Below, piece after piece: positions 8,952 to 17,186 of a DNA stretch of 64,000 nucleotides. The DNA comes from Geobacter sp. GTDB lineage: Bacteria > Desulfobacterota > Desulfuromonadia > Geobacterales > DSM-12255. The stretch is taken from positions 1 through 64,000 of the forward strand of contig WKKR01000001.1 in NCBI GenBank assembly GCA_009684525.1. The letters run 5' to 3'. Every line of letters starts with the position of its first letter. The first letter of the stretch is position 1. Made by a program: the position numbers and the translations under genes. The notes below the pieces were generated by a model. The model did no database searches. It had not been told where the DNA came from and saw only the letters and a program-made list of their open reading frames with translations.

Positions 8952-9827
8952 ATGCGTTATCCCGATACTGTCAATCTGCCGTTCAATGCGACTCTGCTCG
9001 GGGACGAATTCATAAGGGGGCTGCCGGATCAATTGCCACAGGGTGATGGACCGTATGCGGTATTGATGGGCGGCTCTCTGGTTGTCGAAGAGATCGATGG
9101 CGTCTGCTCTCTGCCGCGACGTTTGCCGGCCGGCTGGAAGTCGAAGAGCCGTGAGCCCCTGTTCATCGGCTACTGGCGGGGAGAGCCGTTACGAATCCTC
9201 CGCATCGGCAAGGATACGGTTGTTGAGCCTCCGTACTCGGTTGAGCCGTTCAATGCCGTCAAGGAGCGGTTGGATGACAGTCTGCTCACCATCGGTGGCC
9301 TTGCCCAGCAGATCCTCCACTGGGAGCGGTTGAGCAGGCTCTGTGCGCGGTGCGGTGTCCATACCAGCCGGGTACGCGGCACCTGGGGAAAGCAATGCCC
9401 TGCCTGCGGTCACGAACAGTATCCCGCCATTCATCCCTGTGCCATCGTGCTGGTGAAGCGGCACGATGAATTTTTGCTCATCCGCAAGGCGACCTGGCCA
9501 GAGGGGCGTTACAGCCTGGTTGCCGGTTTTCTCGACTTCGGCGAATCGTTGGAAGAGTGTGCCGTCCGCGAGGTGCGGGAGGAGACCGGCGTGACCGTCA
9601 GTAACGTCCGCTATGTGGGAAGCCAGAACTGGCCGTTTCCCAGTCAGCTCATGGCTGGTTTCGTGGCAGACTACGCTGGAGGTGAGATCGTCGTCGACAC
9701 CAGCGAATTGGAGGATGCCCGCTGGTTTTCCCCGTCAAGTCTGCCGGGGGGATTCCCTCCCCATCGCAGCATCGCCCGCTGGATCATAGAGCGCTTTGCA
9801 TTACAGCACCAGGAGGATTTACCATGA
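8952..9827 (+). CDS. nudC: NAD(+)/NADH diphosphatase NudC (Nudix)
   Basis: The protein hydrolyses NADH/NAD (and decaps NAD-RNA in E. coli). The 291 residues contain an N-terminal NudC domain, a zinc ribbon (CARCG ... CPACG) and the Nudix box GFLDFGESLEECAVREVREE, followed by the NudC-specific SQNWPFPSQLM segment. An upstream in-frame ATG at 8895 lacks a ribosome site. The ATG at 8952 follows a purine-rich GGGGGAAAG and is preferred. Its stop overlaps the next start by 4 bases (ATGA). Confidence 0.94.
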   Translation: MRYPDTVNLPFNATLLGDEFIRGLPDQLPQGDGPYAVLMGGSLVVEEIDGVCSLPRRLPAGWKSKSREPLFIGYWRGEPLRILRIGKDTVVEPPYSVEPFNAVKERLDDSLLTIGGLAQQILHWERLSRLCARCGVHTSRVRGTWGKQCPACGHEQYPAIHPCAIVLVKRHDEFLLIRKATWPEGRYSLVAGFLDFGESLEECAVREVREETGVTVSNVRYVGSQNWPFPSQLMAGFVADYAGGEIVVDTSELEDARWFSPSSLPGGFPPHRSIARWIIERFALQHQEDLP

Positions 9828-10273
9828 CCGCTGTCATCACCGCACTGCTTCGCCTTTCACTGGCCTTCTGGGTGGGTGGGGTCGCCATCTTCACCTTTAT
9901 CCTCACTCCGATCATCTTCAGCAATGAGAATCGAGACGTTGCCGGCCGGATCGTTGGTTATCTCTTCCCCGGTTATTTCCGTTGGGGTCTTGTCTGTGGT
10001 GCTGTTGCGCTGATCTGTTTGCTTCTGCAGCGTGGCGCGACACGGCATTTCATCGCTGCCCTAGTACTTTTGGCGGTCATGCTGGCGGCAACCTCATTTC
10101 AGGCCTTCTACATCGAACCGAAGGCCGCTGCCCTGAAAAAGGAGATTCCTTCCTTCCAGACCACGCCGAAGGACCATCCCCTGCGCCGGGAATTTTCCCG
10201 CCTGCATGGCATCTCCGCAGTCTGCAACCTGTCGGTGTTCGGGGCGGGTGCGATCCTCGTGGTGCTGCTGTAG
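9824..10273 (+). CDS. DUF4149-like four-helix membrane protein
   Basis: A 149-residue integral membrane protein with four hydrophobic segments (about residues 9-31, 47-67, 74-95 and 128-149) and a polar stretch between the third and fourth (FYIEPKAAALKKE). The pattern and the N-terminal FWVGGVAIFTF resemble the DUF4149/TMEM205 family, whose function is not established in bacteria. It overlaps nudC by 4 bases and so is co-translated with it. Confidence 0.7.
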   Translation: MTAVITALLRLSLAFWVGGVAIFTFILTPIIFSNENRDVAGRIVGYLFPGYFRWGLVCGAVALICLLLQRGATRHFIAALVLLAVMLAATSFQAFYIEPKAAALKKEIPSFQTTPKDHPLRREFSRLHGISAVCNLSVFGAGAILVVLL

Positions 10274-10305
10274 CCAACCAGCACTTCAACCGCTATACTC
10301 TCTTC

Positions 10306-11199
10306 ATGAACTCTGCTTCCCCCATTCCGCAGTACCCTGCCAGCCGCCCAATGGAGCTTGCAGACAAGGAAAGGCTTGATCCGCTTTTTGCGGAGCTACA
10401 GCCGGCAGTGTCAGAGTTGACCTTTGCCGGGCTTTTTCTCTTCCGCCAGGCCCACGACTATCGGCTTACTCTGCTAGCTGATGCATTGGTAGTGCTGGGA
10501 AAAGGGTATGACGGAGATGCCTATTTTTTGCCGCCGCTCTCAGGTGATGTCGCAGCTGCCCTGGATATCCTGTTTGGGAGCGGCCTCATTCTCTACGGAG
10601 CAGATGAGCCGTTTGTGAGCCGCTACCTTGCCGACACTGGCCTTAAGGTGTTGGAAGACCGGGATGCTTTTGACTATCTCTATCTGCGGAGTGAACTGGC
10701 CGAGCTGTCCGGCAATCGTTTCCACAAGAAAAAGAACCGGCTGAACTACTTTGCCAGCCGCCACGACTTTACGGTCGAAATATTCCGGCCAACACATCTG
10801 GACGGTGCACTCAGGTTGCTTGCCGAATGGCAGCGGGTCCGCGGCAGCGACGACAACCGTTCGGCAGTCCTCGAAGCATCGGCAACGGCAGAGGGGCTAC
10901 AGCTTGCAGCTGTTCTGGGGCTTGAGGGGGTGACGGTTCTCGTCGAGGGTGCAGTCGCTGCCTTTGCCCTGGGGGAACGGCTCAACCGCGAGACGTCGGT
11001 CTGCCACTTCGAGAAGTCCGATCCGTTCATGGAAGGGATTTCTCAACTGGTGGACCAGCAGTTCAATAGTAAGCTTTTTACCGACTGTCTCTATGTCAAT
11101 CGGGAGCAGGACCTTGGAGAACCGGGTTTGCGGACCGCCAAACTCTCCTATCATCCGGTGAAACTGGTGCGCAAGTTCAGGGCATGGCGCATTCTCTGA
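10306..11199 (+). CDS. DUF2156-family (phosphatidylglycerol lysyltransferase C-terminal-like) protein
   Basis: The 297 residues resemble the GNAT-like DUF2156/LPG_synthase_C fold: segment FHKKKNRLNYF in the middle, then a substrate-type region ERLNRETSVCHFEKSDPFMEGISQLV and a C-terminal YVNREQDLGEPGLRTAKLSYHP. Members of this family transfer aminoacyl groups from tRNA, or are uncharacterised stand-alone proteins. This one lacks the N-terminal membrane flippase domain of MprF. The frame is open far upstream, but the region before 10306 overlaps the preceding gene. No strong ribosome site is seen at 10306, so the start is uncertain. Confidence 0.75.
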   Translation: MNSASPIPQYPASRPMELADKERLDPLFAELQPAVSELTFAGLFLFRQAHDYRLTLLADALVVLGKGYDGDAYFLPPLSGDVAAALDILFGSGLILYGADEPFVSRYLADTGLKVLEDRDAFDYLYLRSELAELSGNRFHKKKNRLNYFASRHDFTVEIFRPTHLDGALRLLAEWQRVRGSDDNRSAVLEASATAEGLQLAAVLGLEGVTVLVEGAVAAFALGERLNRETSVCHFEKSDPFMEGISQLVDQQFNSKLFTDCLYVNREQDLGEPGLRTAKLSYHPVKLVRKFRAWRIL

Positions 11200-11295
11200 C
11201 TAAGATCCAGCCAGCAGAACAGGGCAGGGTTGCGTCCGGTACTCCGCACGGTCTGGTGCCAAAGATAACTCATTTGTGCGGAAAGGAATGAACGT

Positions 11296-11736
11296 ATGAA
11301 AAAAAGCACATTGTATGTCACGCTGACTGCTGTAGTCGGACTTGCCCTGATGCAGGCAGTCCCCTATGGCCGCGACCATAACAATCCTTCGGTGGTGGCA
11401 GAGCCCCAGTGGGACTCTCCGGATACCCGTGAACTTGCCCGGCGGGCCTGCTTCAACTGCCATAGTTTTGAAACCATCTGGCCGTGGTATGCACGGTATG
11501 CGCCTGTTTCGTGGTTGATCGCTCATGACGTGCAGGAAGGGCGCGAGAAGCTGAATTTTTCCGACTGGCAGGGAGGGACCCGCGAGGGAGAACGTCCCGA
11601 AGAGATCGCCAAGGAGATCACCGAGGGGGATATGCCTCCTTTTGCCTATCGCTTTGCCCATCCTGAGGCGCGTCTCTCTGCCAAGCAGCGGACGCAGCTC
11701 ATAGAGGGCCTTTCCGCAACGTTGAAGGGCCACTAA
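11296..11736 (+). CDS. Haem-binding domain (Haem_bd) c-type haem protein
   Basis: The 146-residue exported protein has an N-terminal hydrophobic segment (about residues 4-22), then a single CFNCH haem-attachment motif and the WPWYARYAPVSWLIAHDVQEGRE stretch typical of Haem_bd-domain proteins. It is probably periplasmic or membrane-anchored. AAGGAATGAACG precedes the ATG. It lies 12 bases upstream of the AcpH-like gene, in the same frame. The electron-transfer partner is unknown. Confidence 0.8.
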   Translation: MKKSTLYVTLTAVVGLALMQAVPYGRDHNNPSVVAEPQWDSPDTRELARRACFNCHSFETIWPWYARYAPVSWLIAHDVQEGREKLNFSDWQGGTREGERPEEIAKEITEGDMPPFAYRFAHPEARLSAKQRTQLIEGLSATLKGH

Positions 11737-11748
11737 AGGGAGGCTGCC

Positions 11749-12348
11749 ATCAATTTCCTCGCGCATCTCCTGTTGTCTGGCAGCAGGGAAGAAGTCATGG
11801 TTGGCAATCTGATGGGGGATTTTATCAAGGGGCGGCTCCTGCCGGGTCAATATCCGGCAGGGATCATGGAGGGGGTGCAACTGCATCGAAGTATCGATTC
11901 CTTTGCCGCAGCGAATGAATATTTCCGCTGCAGCAAACGCCGCCTCAGCGATCCCTGCGGACTGTACCGCGGGGTGATGGTGGACCTTTTCTACGATCAC
12001 TTCCTGGCCCGGGAGTGGGATGTCTATGCCAGCCTTCCCCTGTCCGACTACATTGAATGCGCCTGCCGGGTCCTCAGGGAGCATCGGCAGGTACTTCCTG
12101 GGCGGCTCGAACGGATTCTTCCGGCTCTCTTCATCGAATGGCTCCCGTCCTATCGTGAGATCGAGGGGGTCGAGTTGGCGTTGCAGCGGATGGGTATGCG
12201 GTTGAAAAGGGCAAATCCGCTTGCCATGGGTGGAGACGAGCTACGGAAGCACTATGCTGGGCTGCATGAAGATTTTAGTCGTTTTTTCCCAGCTCTGCTG
12301 GCATACCCGGAGGTATGTAGACATGTCGGTCCTGATGTGGCGGGGTGA
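11749..12348 (+). CDS. Acyl carrier protein phosphodiesterase-like (AcpH/DUF479), apparent ATC start
   Basis: AcpH removes 4'-phosphopantetheine from ACP. The protein shows the family's conserved pattern: NFLAHLLLSG at the N-terminus, VGNLMGDFIKG, GVQLHRSID and VDLFYDHFLAREW (compare E. coli LDVMWDHFLSRHW). The family normally starts MNFLAHL. Here the codon at the Met position is ATC (11749-11751), placed 5 bases after GGGAGG, and there is no ATG/GTG/TTG between the preceding in-frame stop and this ATC. The first usual start would be TTG at 11773, which would delete the conserved N-terminus. I therefore annotate an ATC start. Length about 199 residues, normal for the family. Confidence 0.8.
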   Translation: MNFLAHLLLSGSREEVMVGNLMGDFIKGRLLPGQYPAGIMEGVQLHRSIDSFAAANEYFRCSKRRLSDPCGLYRGVMVDLFYDHFLAREWDVYASLPLSDYIECACRVLREHRQVLPGRLERILPALFIEWLPSYREIEGVELALQRMGMRLKRANPLAMGGDELRKHYAGLHEDFSRFFPALLAYPEVCRHVGPDVAG

Positions 12349-12378
12349 AGGCCGTTGTAGAACAAAAACCAATGCCTT

Positions 12379-13407
12379 TCAGATCCCGCGGCTGGAGAGT
12401 TGTTCGTCCAGTTCCTTGGCGGCACGGTCGTAATCTTCCAGTGACAGCGAAAACTCTTCTTTCCAGTCACGGGTCTTGTAGTAAACCTTGTCATAGTACC
12501 GTTCCACCAGACCTGCCATGAACGGTTCCATCTCCCAGTTTTTCAGATGATCCAGTAATTCGCGGTAGCTGTCACCGCCCAGTTTTTTGGCAATCCGTGC
12601 CAGGGCTTCTGCCATTGCTTCACGGTATTCCGTTTTCCCATATTCATCGATGAGCCGTTGCACCCGCGTCTCCAGGGAGGCGGAACACCAGACCTTGGTG
12701 GAGGCGCGCATAACCTCGTAAAGGTCTCCTGGCAGCGAAACCTTGCCGATACGGCGGCTTTCGCCCTCGATGATGATCGGCCTGCCAGCGGGCATGCGGC
12801 GAAAGGTGTCCCAGAGAAGGGTTTCAAAGCCCTTTTGCGTGAGATGGTCCTGGGACAGGCCAAGTTCGCCGAATGCCGATCCGCGATGGCAGGCAATCCC
12901 CTCCAGGTCGATGGTGCTGAAGCGATCAGGGGCCAGCCGGAGAATGAAGTCGGTTTTTCCGATGCCGGTCATGCCGTGGATCACCACCAGGGGTGCAGGA
13001 GGGGAGAATGGCGTGAAATAGGCCACGACATGATTGCGGAAGGCCTTGTAGCCTCCGGTGAGTTGAGCCACCGGGTGCCCGGTCAGTTCAAGTATGGTGG
13101 CGACGGTTTTGCTGCGTAGCCCGCCGCGCCAGCAGTAGACCAGGATCGGGCGACCGGTTGCGGCAGAGGCTATGTCTGCAACCATGCCTGGAAAACGCCC
13201 GGCAGTCAGTTCCAGCCCGCGGATACGTGCCGGTTGAGGGCCGGCCTGCTTGTAGAGGGTGCCGATCTCGACCCGTTCTTCATTGGACAGAAGTGGTATG
13301 TTGATCGCGCCGGGCAGGTGGTCCTCGGCGTATTCCAGAGGGGTGCGGACGTCCACCACGCAGTGGCTGTCGAGGAGCTGTTCTGAAAATGAAAGGGTTT
13401 GGGGCAT
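12379..13407 (-). CDS. selU: tRNA 2-selenouridine/geranyl-2-thiouridine synthase SelU (MnmH)
   Basis: The 342-residue two-domain enzyme has an N-terminal rhodanese domain with the catalytic Cys in YCWRGGLRS and a C-terminal P-loop domain (GMTGIGKT). It converts 2-thiouridine at tRNA wobble position 34 to 2-selenouridine via a geranylated intermediate, using selenophosphate from SelD. Its presence implies selenium use by the organism; no selD is in the window. It converges with the AcpH-like gene, 30 bases apart. A GGGAGA ribosome site precedes the ATG. Confidence 0.93.
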   Translation of the reverse strand: MPQTLSFSEQLLDSHCVVDVRTPLEYAEDHLPGAINIPLLSNEERVEIGTLYKQAGPQPARIRGLELTAGRFPGMVADIASAATGRPILVYCWRGGLRSKTVATILELTGHPVAQLTGGYKAFRNHVVAYFTPFSPPAPLVVIHGMTGIGKTDFILRLAPDRFSTIDLEGIACHRGSAFGELGLSQDHLTQKGFETLLWDTFRRMPAGRPIIIEGESRRIGKVSLPGDLYEVMRASTKVWCSASLETRVQRLIDEYGKTEYREAMAEALARIAKKLGGDSYRELLDHLKNWEMEPFMAGLVERYYDKVYYKTRDWKEEFSLSLEDYDRAAKELDEQLSSRGI

Positions 13408-13542
13408 GTCGCTTTCTCCCGGAAAAACATCATATAATAGTGCAGCGAGGCTACGAATGCAAGGTTACACCTGCTGCAACCATGAGCACTGGTGTAATTC
13501 CCACACTGGCACCGGCTCGACAGCGATCGAGGGAATTTTGTC

Positions 13543-13570
13543 TTGCCAGGCCATCACGCTGTGGTATAAG
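13543..13570 (+). promoter_or_regulatory. Sigma-70-type promoter for OmpA-family gene
   Basis: TTGCCA (13543-13548), a 16-bp spacer and TATAAG (13565-13570), about 45 bases before the start codon. Confidence 0.6.
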
Positions 13571-13615
13571 ACTAGGCAATGCAGGGGTGATTTTTCGTTA
13601 ATGAAAGGAGGATGT

Positions 13616-15085
13616 ATGAAAAGACGCATCGTCTGTTTGGCAGCAGCTGCTCTGTTGACTGTTGCCGGATCTGCTTGGGCCGGGAACCAGGCCGGTGTTT
13701 TCTCGGTGTCTCCGTTTTTCGGCGGCTACATTTTCGACGGAGTCGAGCACCAGGAGATGAGCCCCACTGTGGGTCTCCGTGCCGGCTACAACTTCACCAA
13801 AAACCTGGGTGCCGAGGGTGCATTCGGCTTCACTAGCAGTGACGGGACGAAAAACGACAGTAACCTGAGGGTATACAACTACAATCTCGATGTGCTCTAT
13901 CATTTCATCCCGGACAGCCAGCTCGTGCCATTCATTGCTGCAGGCTTTGGTGGGAGATCTGCCGAGTACGAGGCTTTCGACAAGATGAGAACCAGGGGCG
14001 CATTCAACTACGGCGCCGGGGTGAAGTACTTCCTTACCGACGAAGTAGCCTTCCGTGGTGATGTTCGCCATCTCATTTTCAAGGACGATCTGCTCGGCCA
14101 GGTCAATAATCAGACCCTCCACAATGTGGAATACAGTGTCGGTATCTCGTTCCTGTTCGGGGGGGCAAAGCCGGCCCCGGCCCCGGTGGTAGAACCCAAG
14201 CCGGCGCCTGTTGTAGCCCCGGTACCCCCACCTGCGCCGAAGCCTGCTCCGCCTGCTCCTGAAGCCAGTCTTGCTGTCTCTCCCGGCTCTGTGACTAAGG
14301 GGGAAGCGGTCACCATCACCTGGGCATGCAAGAATTCCGATTCTGCCGACATCCAGCCCGGCATCGGAAAGGTTCCTCCCCAGGGGAGCAGGACCCTGAG
14401 CCCTGCAGACAACACCGACTATATCCTTACCTGTAGCAGTGCGACAGGTTCGGCAACCAGCGCAGCTAGCGTAGGCGTAACCCAGCCGGCTGCTCCCGTG
14501 GCCACTCTGACGGCTATCCCCGCTGCAATCACCAAAGGCGGCTCCAGCACGATTGAATGGGCCTGTCAGAACGCGACTGCTGCCGATATCCAGCCCGATC
14601 TCGGCACTGTCCAGCTGCAGGGAACCCAGAAGGTTTCTCCCGAAGGGAGCGCCGACTACACCTTGACCTGCAGCGGTGCAGGCGGGAAGGCAACCAGCAA
14701 CGCCAAGGTGACGGTTACGGAGCAGCTCTGCATCAAGCTGGAAGTCGAATTCGACACAGCCAAGGCAGATATCAAGAAGAAGTACCATGCCGAGATCGGC
14801 AAGGTTGCCGAGTTCCTCAAGACTTACCCCGAAGCCACGGGCACAATCGAAGGCCATACCGACAACGTGGGTGGCGCCGACTACAACCTGAAGTTGTCGC
14901 AGCGTCGCGCCGATGCGGTCATGACCTATCTGATCGAGAAATATGGCATCGCGAAGGGGCGTCTCTCTGCAAAAGGTTTCGGATTGACCAAGCCCATCGC
15001 CGACAACAAGACAGCCGCGGGTCGGCAGAAAAACCGCCGCATCCTTGCTACGTTCGATTGCGTCATCCCTGCGAAGAAAAAATAG
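13616..15085 (+). CDS. OmpA-family outer membrane protein with two internal Ig-like repeats
   Basis: The 489-residue protein has a signal peptide (about 1-22, cleaved after AWA), an eight-stranded-type beta-barrel (to about residue 182, ending SVGISFLFGG), a Pro/Ala-rich linker (about 183-217), and two homologous repeats of about 75 residues. Each repeat contains WAC(K/Q)N, ADIQP and DYxLTCS, pointing to an Ig-like fold with a disulphide. A C-terminal peptidoglycan-binding OmpA domain follows (GTIEGHTDNVGG ... LSQRRADAV). The frame extends far upstream, but AAAGGAGG four bases before 13616 and the signal peptide fix the start. It probably anchors the outer membrane to peptidoglycan. Confidence 0.93.
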   Translation: MKRRIVCLAAAALLTVAGSAWAGNQAGVFSVSPFFGGYIFDGVEHQEMSPTVGLRAGYNFTKNLGAEGAFGFTSSDGTKNDSNLRVYNYNLDVLYHFIPDSQLVPFIAAGFGGRSAEYEAFDKMRTRGAFNYGAGVKYFLTDEVAFRGDVRHLIFKDDLLGQVNNQTLHNVEYSVGISFLFGGAKPAPAPVVEPKPAPVVAPVPPPAPKPAPPAPEASLAVSPGSVTKGEAVTITWACKNSDSADIQPGIGKVPPQGSRTLSPADNTDYILTCSSATGSATSAASVGVTQPAAPVATLTAIPAAITKGGSSTIEWACQNATAADIQPDLGTVQLQGTQKVSPEGSADYTLTCSGAGGKATSNAKVTVTEQLCIKLEVEFDTAKADIKKKYHAEIGKVAEFLKTYPEATGTIEGHTDNVGGADYNLKLSQRRADAVMTYLIEKYGIAKGRLSAKGFGLTKPIADNKTAAGRQKNRRILATFDCVIPAKKK

Positions 15086-15104
15086 CATTCGCATCGTGAT
15101 CCCC

Positions 15105-15138
15105 AAAGGGCCGCTCCGTCAATGGTGCGGCCCTTTTT
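15105..15138 (+). terminator. Terminator after OmpA-family gene
   Basis: AAAGGGCCGC (15105-15114) pairs with GCGGCCCTTT (15127-15136), with a T run continuing from the right arm. Confidence 0.9.
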
Positions 15139-15162
15139 TTATGGAGAATTAGGGCCGTAACC

Positions 15163-15191
15163 TTGATTTTGGCGGTTACCCGTGGTATAAA
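15163..15191 (+). promoter_or_regulatory. Sigma-70-type promoter for fba
   Basis: TTGATT (15163-15168), a 17-bp spacer and TATAAA (15186-15191), about 50 bases upstream of the fba start. Confidence 0.65.
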
Positions 15192-15240
15192 CTCTTTGAT
15201 TTGACTATCGAATGTTATTTCATGAAAAGGGAGATGTGAC

Positions 15241-16521
15241 ATGGCGTACTCTGCAGATTTCGAGAAGGCCCTCCAGGTTGGTCGGCCCCCCAACATCAGA
15301 CAGCTCTTTCCCAATTCAAAGGCCCTGATTGTCAGTGGCAAGGTAATCGACCGGGCAATGTCGGCCAAGGGGAAAGCCATAACCATGGCTGCCAACGGCA
15401 GGAACTACTTCGTCATCCGCGGTGCGCTCATGGCTGCCCAGCGGGCAAATGCGCCGATCATCATCGAGATCGCCAAGTCAGAAGGGGGGCAGAAGGCTTA
15501 CTGCCCGGTGAACTACTGGAACATGGCCCGCATTGTCGATGCACTCTGTAATGAACTCGGCATAACCGTTCCCGTCGCCATCCATGCCGATCATTACGGC
15601 ATCAAGAACGACAAGGATCTTGCTGCGGCCAAGGTGGAGATACCCACCATGTTCGAAGCAGGCATCACCTCAATAGCCATTGATGCTTCTCATCTCCCTG
15701 ACGATCAGAATCTTCTGGCAAACCTTGCCATCAACCCATTCATTCCCAGGTGGGCAGGCCTTGAGACAGAAGTAGGCGAGATCAAGGGTAATTCCGGTCT
15801 CTCCACCGTGGACGAGGCGCTCTTCCTGATCCGAGGTCTGAATGCCCACGACATCTTCCCCGACTGGATCGCTCTCAACAATGGCACTACTCACGGCCTC
15901 GAAGCGAGCGATGCCGGCATCCAGGTTGGGCTCACCGCGCAGATCCACAAGGCGCTGGTTCCGTACAAGGTAAACGGTGCCCAGCACGGCACCTCGGGAA
16001 ACAGTTCGGAGCGGCTGCGTGAGATCGCCAACCAGACCGCCACCACCAAGGCCAACGTTGCAACGGCCCTGCAGATGATCTCCTGGGGGCTGGAGGTGAA
16101 TGACTACGGTAATGCTCAGCTTGATGCTAACGGCAATTTCATCAAGGTGAAGGGCGAGGGTGTCAGCGAGGAGCTCTGGGCCGAGATGGTGGCCTATGCC
16201 ACTGACAAGGGGTGGAAAAAGGGTGACTACAAGAGCCTGAACCTTCCGTTTGAAAACAAGCTGCTGGCGCAGCCGAAGGAGATTCGCGAGCGGATGGCCA
16301 AGCGGGTGGAGGATTTTGCCTACAAGATGCTGGTCGAGGTCTTGAATGCCCGCGATACAGCGCCTCTGGCCATTGAGGCGATCCTGAAGGCAGGTTCCCA
16401 TGATGTGGGACCGAAGGGGAGCCGTATCGAGGACCCGGCCGAATGGACCGAGGCCAAGATTATCGAAAAGGCCAAGAACATCTCAAGTGACAAGGGAGCG
16501 GCAGGCAACTTCGACGACTAG
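15241..16521 (+). CDS. fba: Class II fructose-bisphosphate aldolase
   Basis: A zinc-dependent aldolase that splits or forms fructose-1,6-bisphosphate in glycolysis/gluconeogenesis. The 426 residues include the zinc-site motif IHADHYG, DASH, ETEVGEIKGNSG, a second His in NNGTTHG and the phosphate-binding GAQHGTSG. It is longer than the E. coli FbaA form (about 359), with an extended C-terminus, and belongs to the longer class II branch. AAAGGGAGATGTGAC gives the ribosome site. For an acetate-fed Geobacter-type organism the gluconeogenic direction is the likely main use (inference). Confidence 0.9.
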   Translation: MAYSADFEKALQVGRPPNIRQLFPNSKALIVSGKVIDRAMSAKGKAITMAANGRNYFVIRGALMAAQRANAPIIIEIAKSEGGQKAYCPVNYWNMARIVDALCNELGITVPVAIHADHYGIKNDKDLAAAKVEIPTMFEAGITSIAIDASHLPDDQNLLANLAINPFIPRWAGLETEVGEIKGNSGLSTVDEALFLIRGLNAHDIFPDWIALNNGTTHGLEASDAGIQVGLTAQIHKALVPYKVNGAQHGTSGNSSERLREIANQTATTKANVATALQMISWGLEVNDYGNAQLDANGNFIKVKGEGVSEELWAEMVAYATDKGWKKGDYKSLNLPFENKLLAQPKEIRERMAKRVEDFAYKMLVEVLNARDTAPLAIEAILKAGSHDVGPKGSRIEDPAEWTEAKIIEKAKNISSDKGAAGNFDD

Positions 16522-16547
16522 GCTGGTGTCGTACTATTGAATAGATG

Positions 16548-16570
16548 ACGGGGGCTTTTGGCCCCCGTTT
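16548..16570. terminator. Terminator between fba and the convergent signalling operon
   Basis: ACGGGGGC (16548-16555) pairs with GCCCCCGT (16561-16568). The T-rich side is on the plus strand, so it mainly serves fba. Confidence 0.8.
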
Positions 16571-16616
16571 CTGTTTAGCTCCATATTCCAACTTCCCATC
16601 CAATGTTTTCGAAGTA

Positions 16617-17186
16617 TCAGTTACCGGACCGACTCGGATCATCATTGCATTGGGCAATGATACGGGAGATCTCTTCGTCGCTCACTTCGGGCAGAACAAG
16701 GGCACCCTTAGCGTCCCGCTTTACCTCGCTGATACCGGGGTAATGAACCTCCAGGGCACGCAACTCGCTGGATTGACGCTTCACGGTTTTGAGCAGCCGA
16801 CGGTTTTCCTCTTCCAGGTCGAACTTTTCCAGGGCGCTACGTATCGCCAGTTTCAGTTCTACATCATTCCAGGGTTTGGTGAAAAAGCGATAGATCTCGC
16901 CGCTGTTCACTGCCCGCATGGTTGCCTCTACGCTGGCATGGCCGGTCAAAAGGAAACGGATGGTGGTCGGGTGGCGTTGCCGCACCAGCCCGAGAAATTC
17001 GGCGCCATCCATTCCTGGCATGCATTCGTCGGAGATGACCACCTTGATACGGTGTCCGGCCATGATCCCAAGCGCCTCTTCACCACTTGCGGCACCGATC
17101 ACCTCGAACGGTTCATCGGAGAGTGCCCTCTTCAAGGCGGCGATGACATGGGGCTCGTCGTCGACAATCAGGATCGTTGCGTTCAT
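16617..17186 (-). CDS. Response regulator, REC domain with short helical tail
   Basis: This 189-residue protein is the last gene of the eight-gene minus-strand operon. The N-terminal receiver has Asp about 53 in VVISDECMPGMDG and the Lys signature FFTKPWND. A predicted coiled coil (LEKFDLEEENRRLLKTVKRQ) and a tail of about 45 residues that I do not recognise follow. No DNA-binding or enzymatic domain is visible, so it may act as a phosphate shuttle or by protein contact. Its start overlaps the stop of the REC-ATPase gene by 4 bases (ATGA), implying coupled translation. GAGGAGA precedes the ATG. Confidence 0.88.
   Translation of the reverse strand: MNATILIVDDEPHVIAALKRALSDEPFEVIGAASGEEALGIMAGHRIKVVISDECMPGMDGAEFLGLVRQRHPTTIRFLLTGHASVEATMRAVNSGEIYRFFTKPWNDVELKLAIRSALEKFDLEEENRRLLKTVKRQSSELRALEVHYPGISEVKRDAKGALVLPEVSDEEISRIIAQCNDDPSRSGN

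Noticed and set aside
13612-13836. Alternative start ATG at 13612 next to the ribosome site
   Set aside because: It opens a different frame giving a 74-residue product without motifs. The signal peptide and OmpA frame start at 13616.
13598-15106. 502-codon open frame on the minus strand opposite the OmpA-family gene
   Set aside because: It lies fully antisense to a gene with clear signal peptide, repeats and OmpA motifs. Its product has no recognisable motif and low-complexity Arg/Gly composition, so it is a shadow of GC-rich coding DNA.
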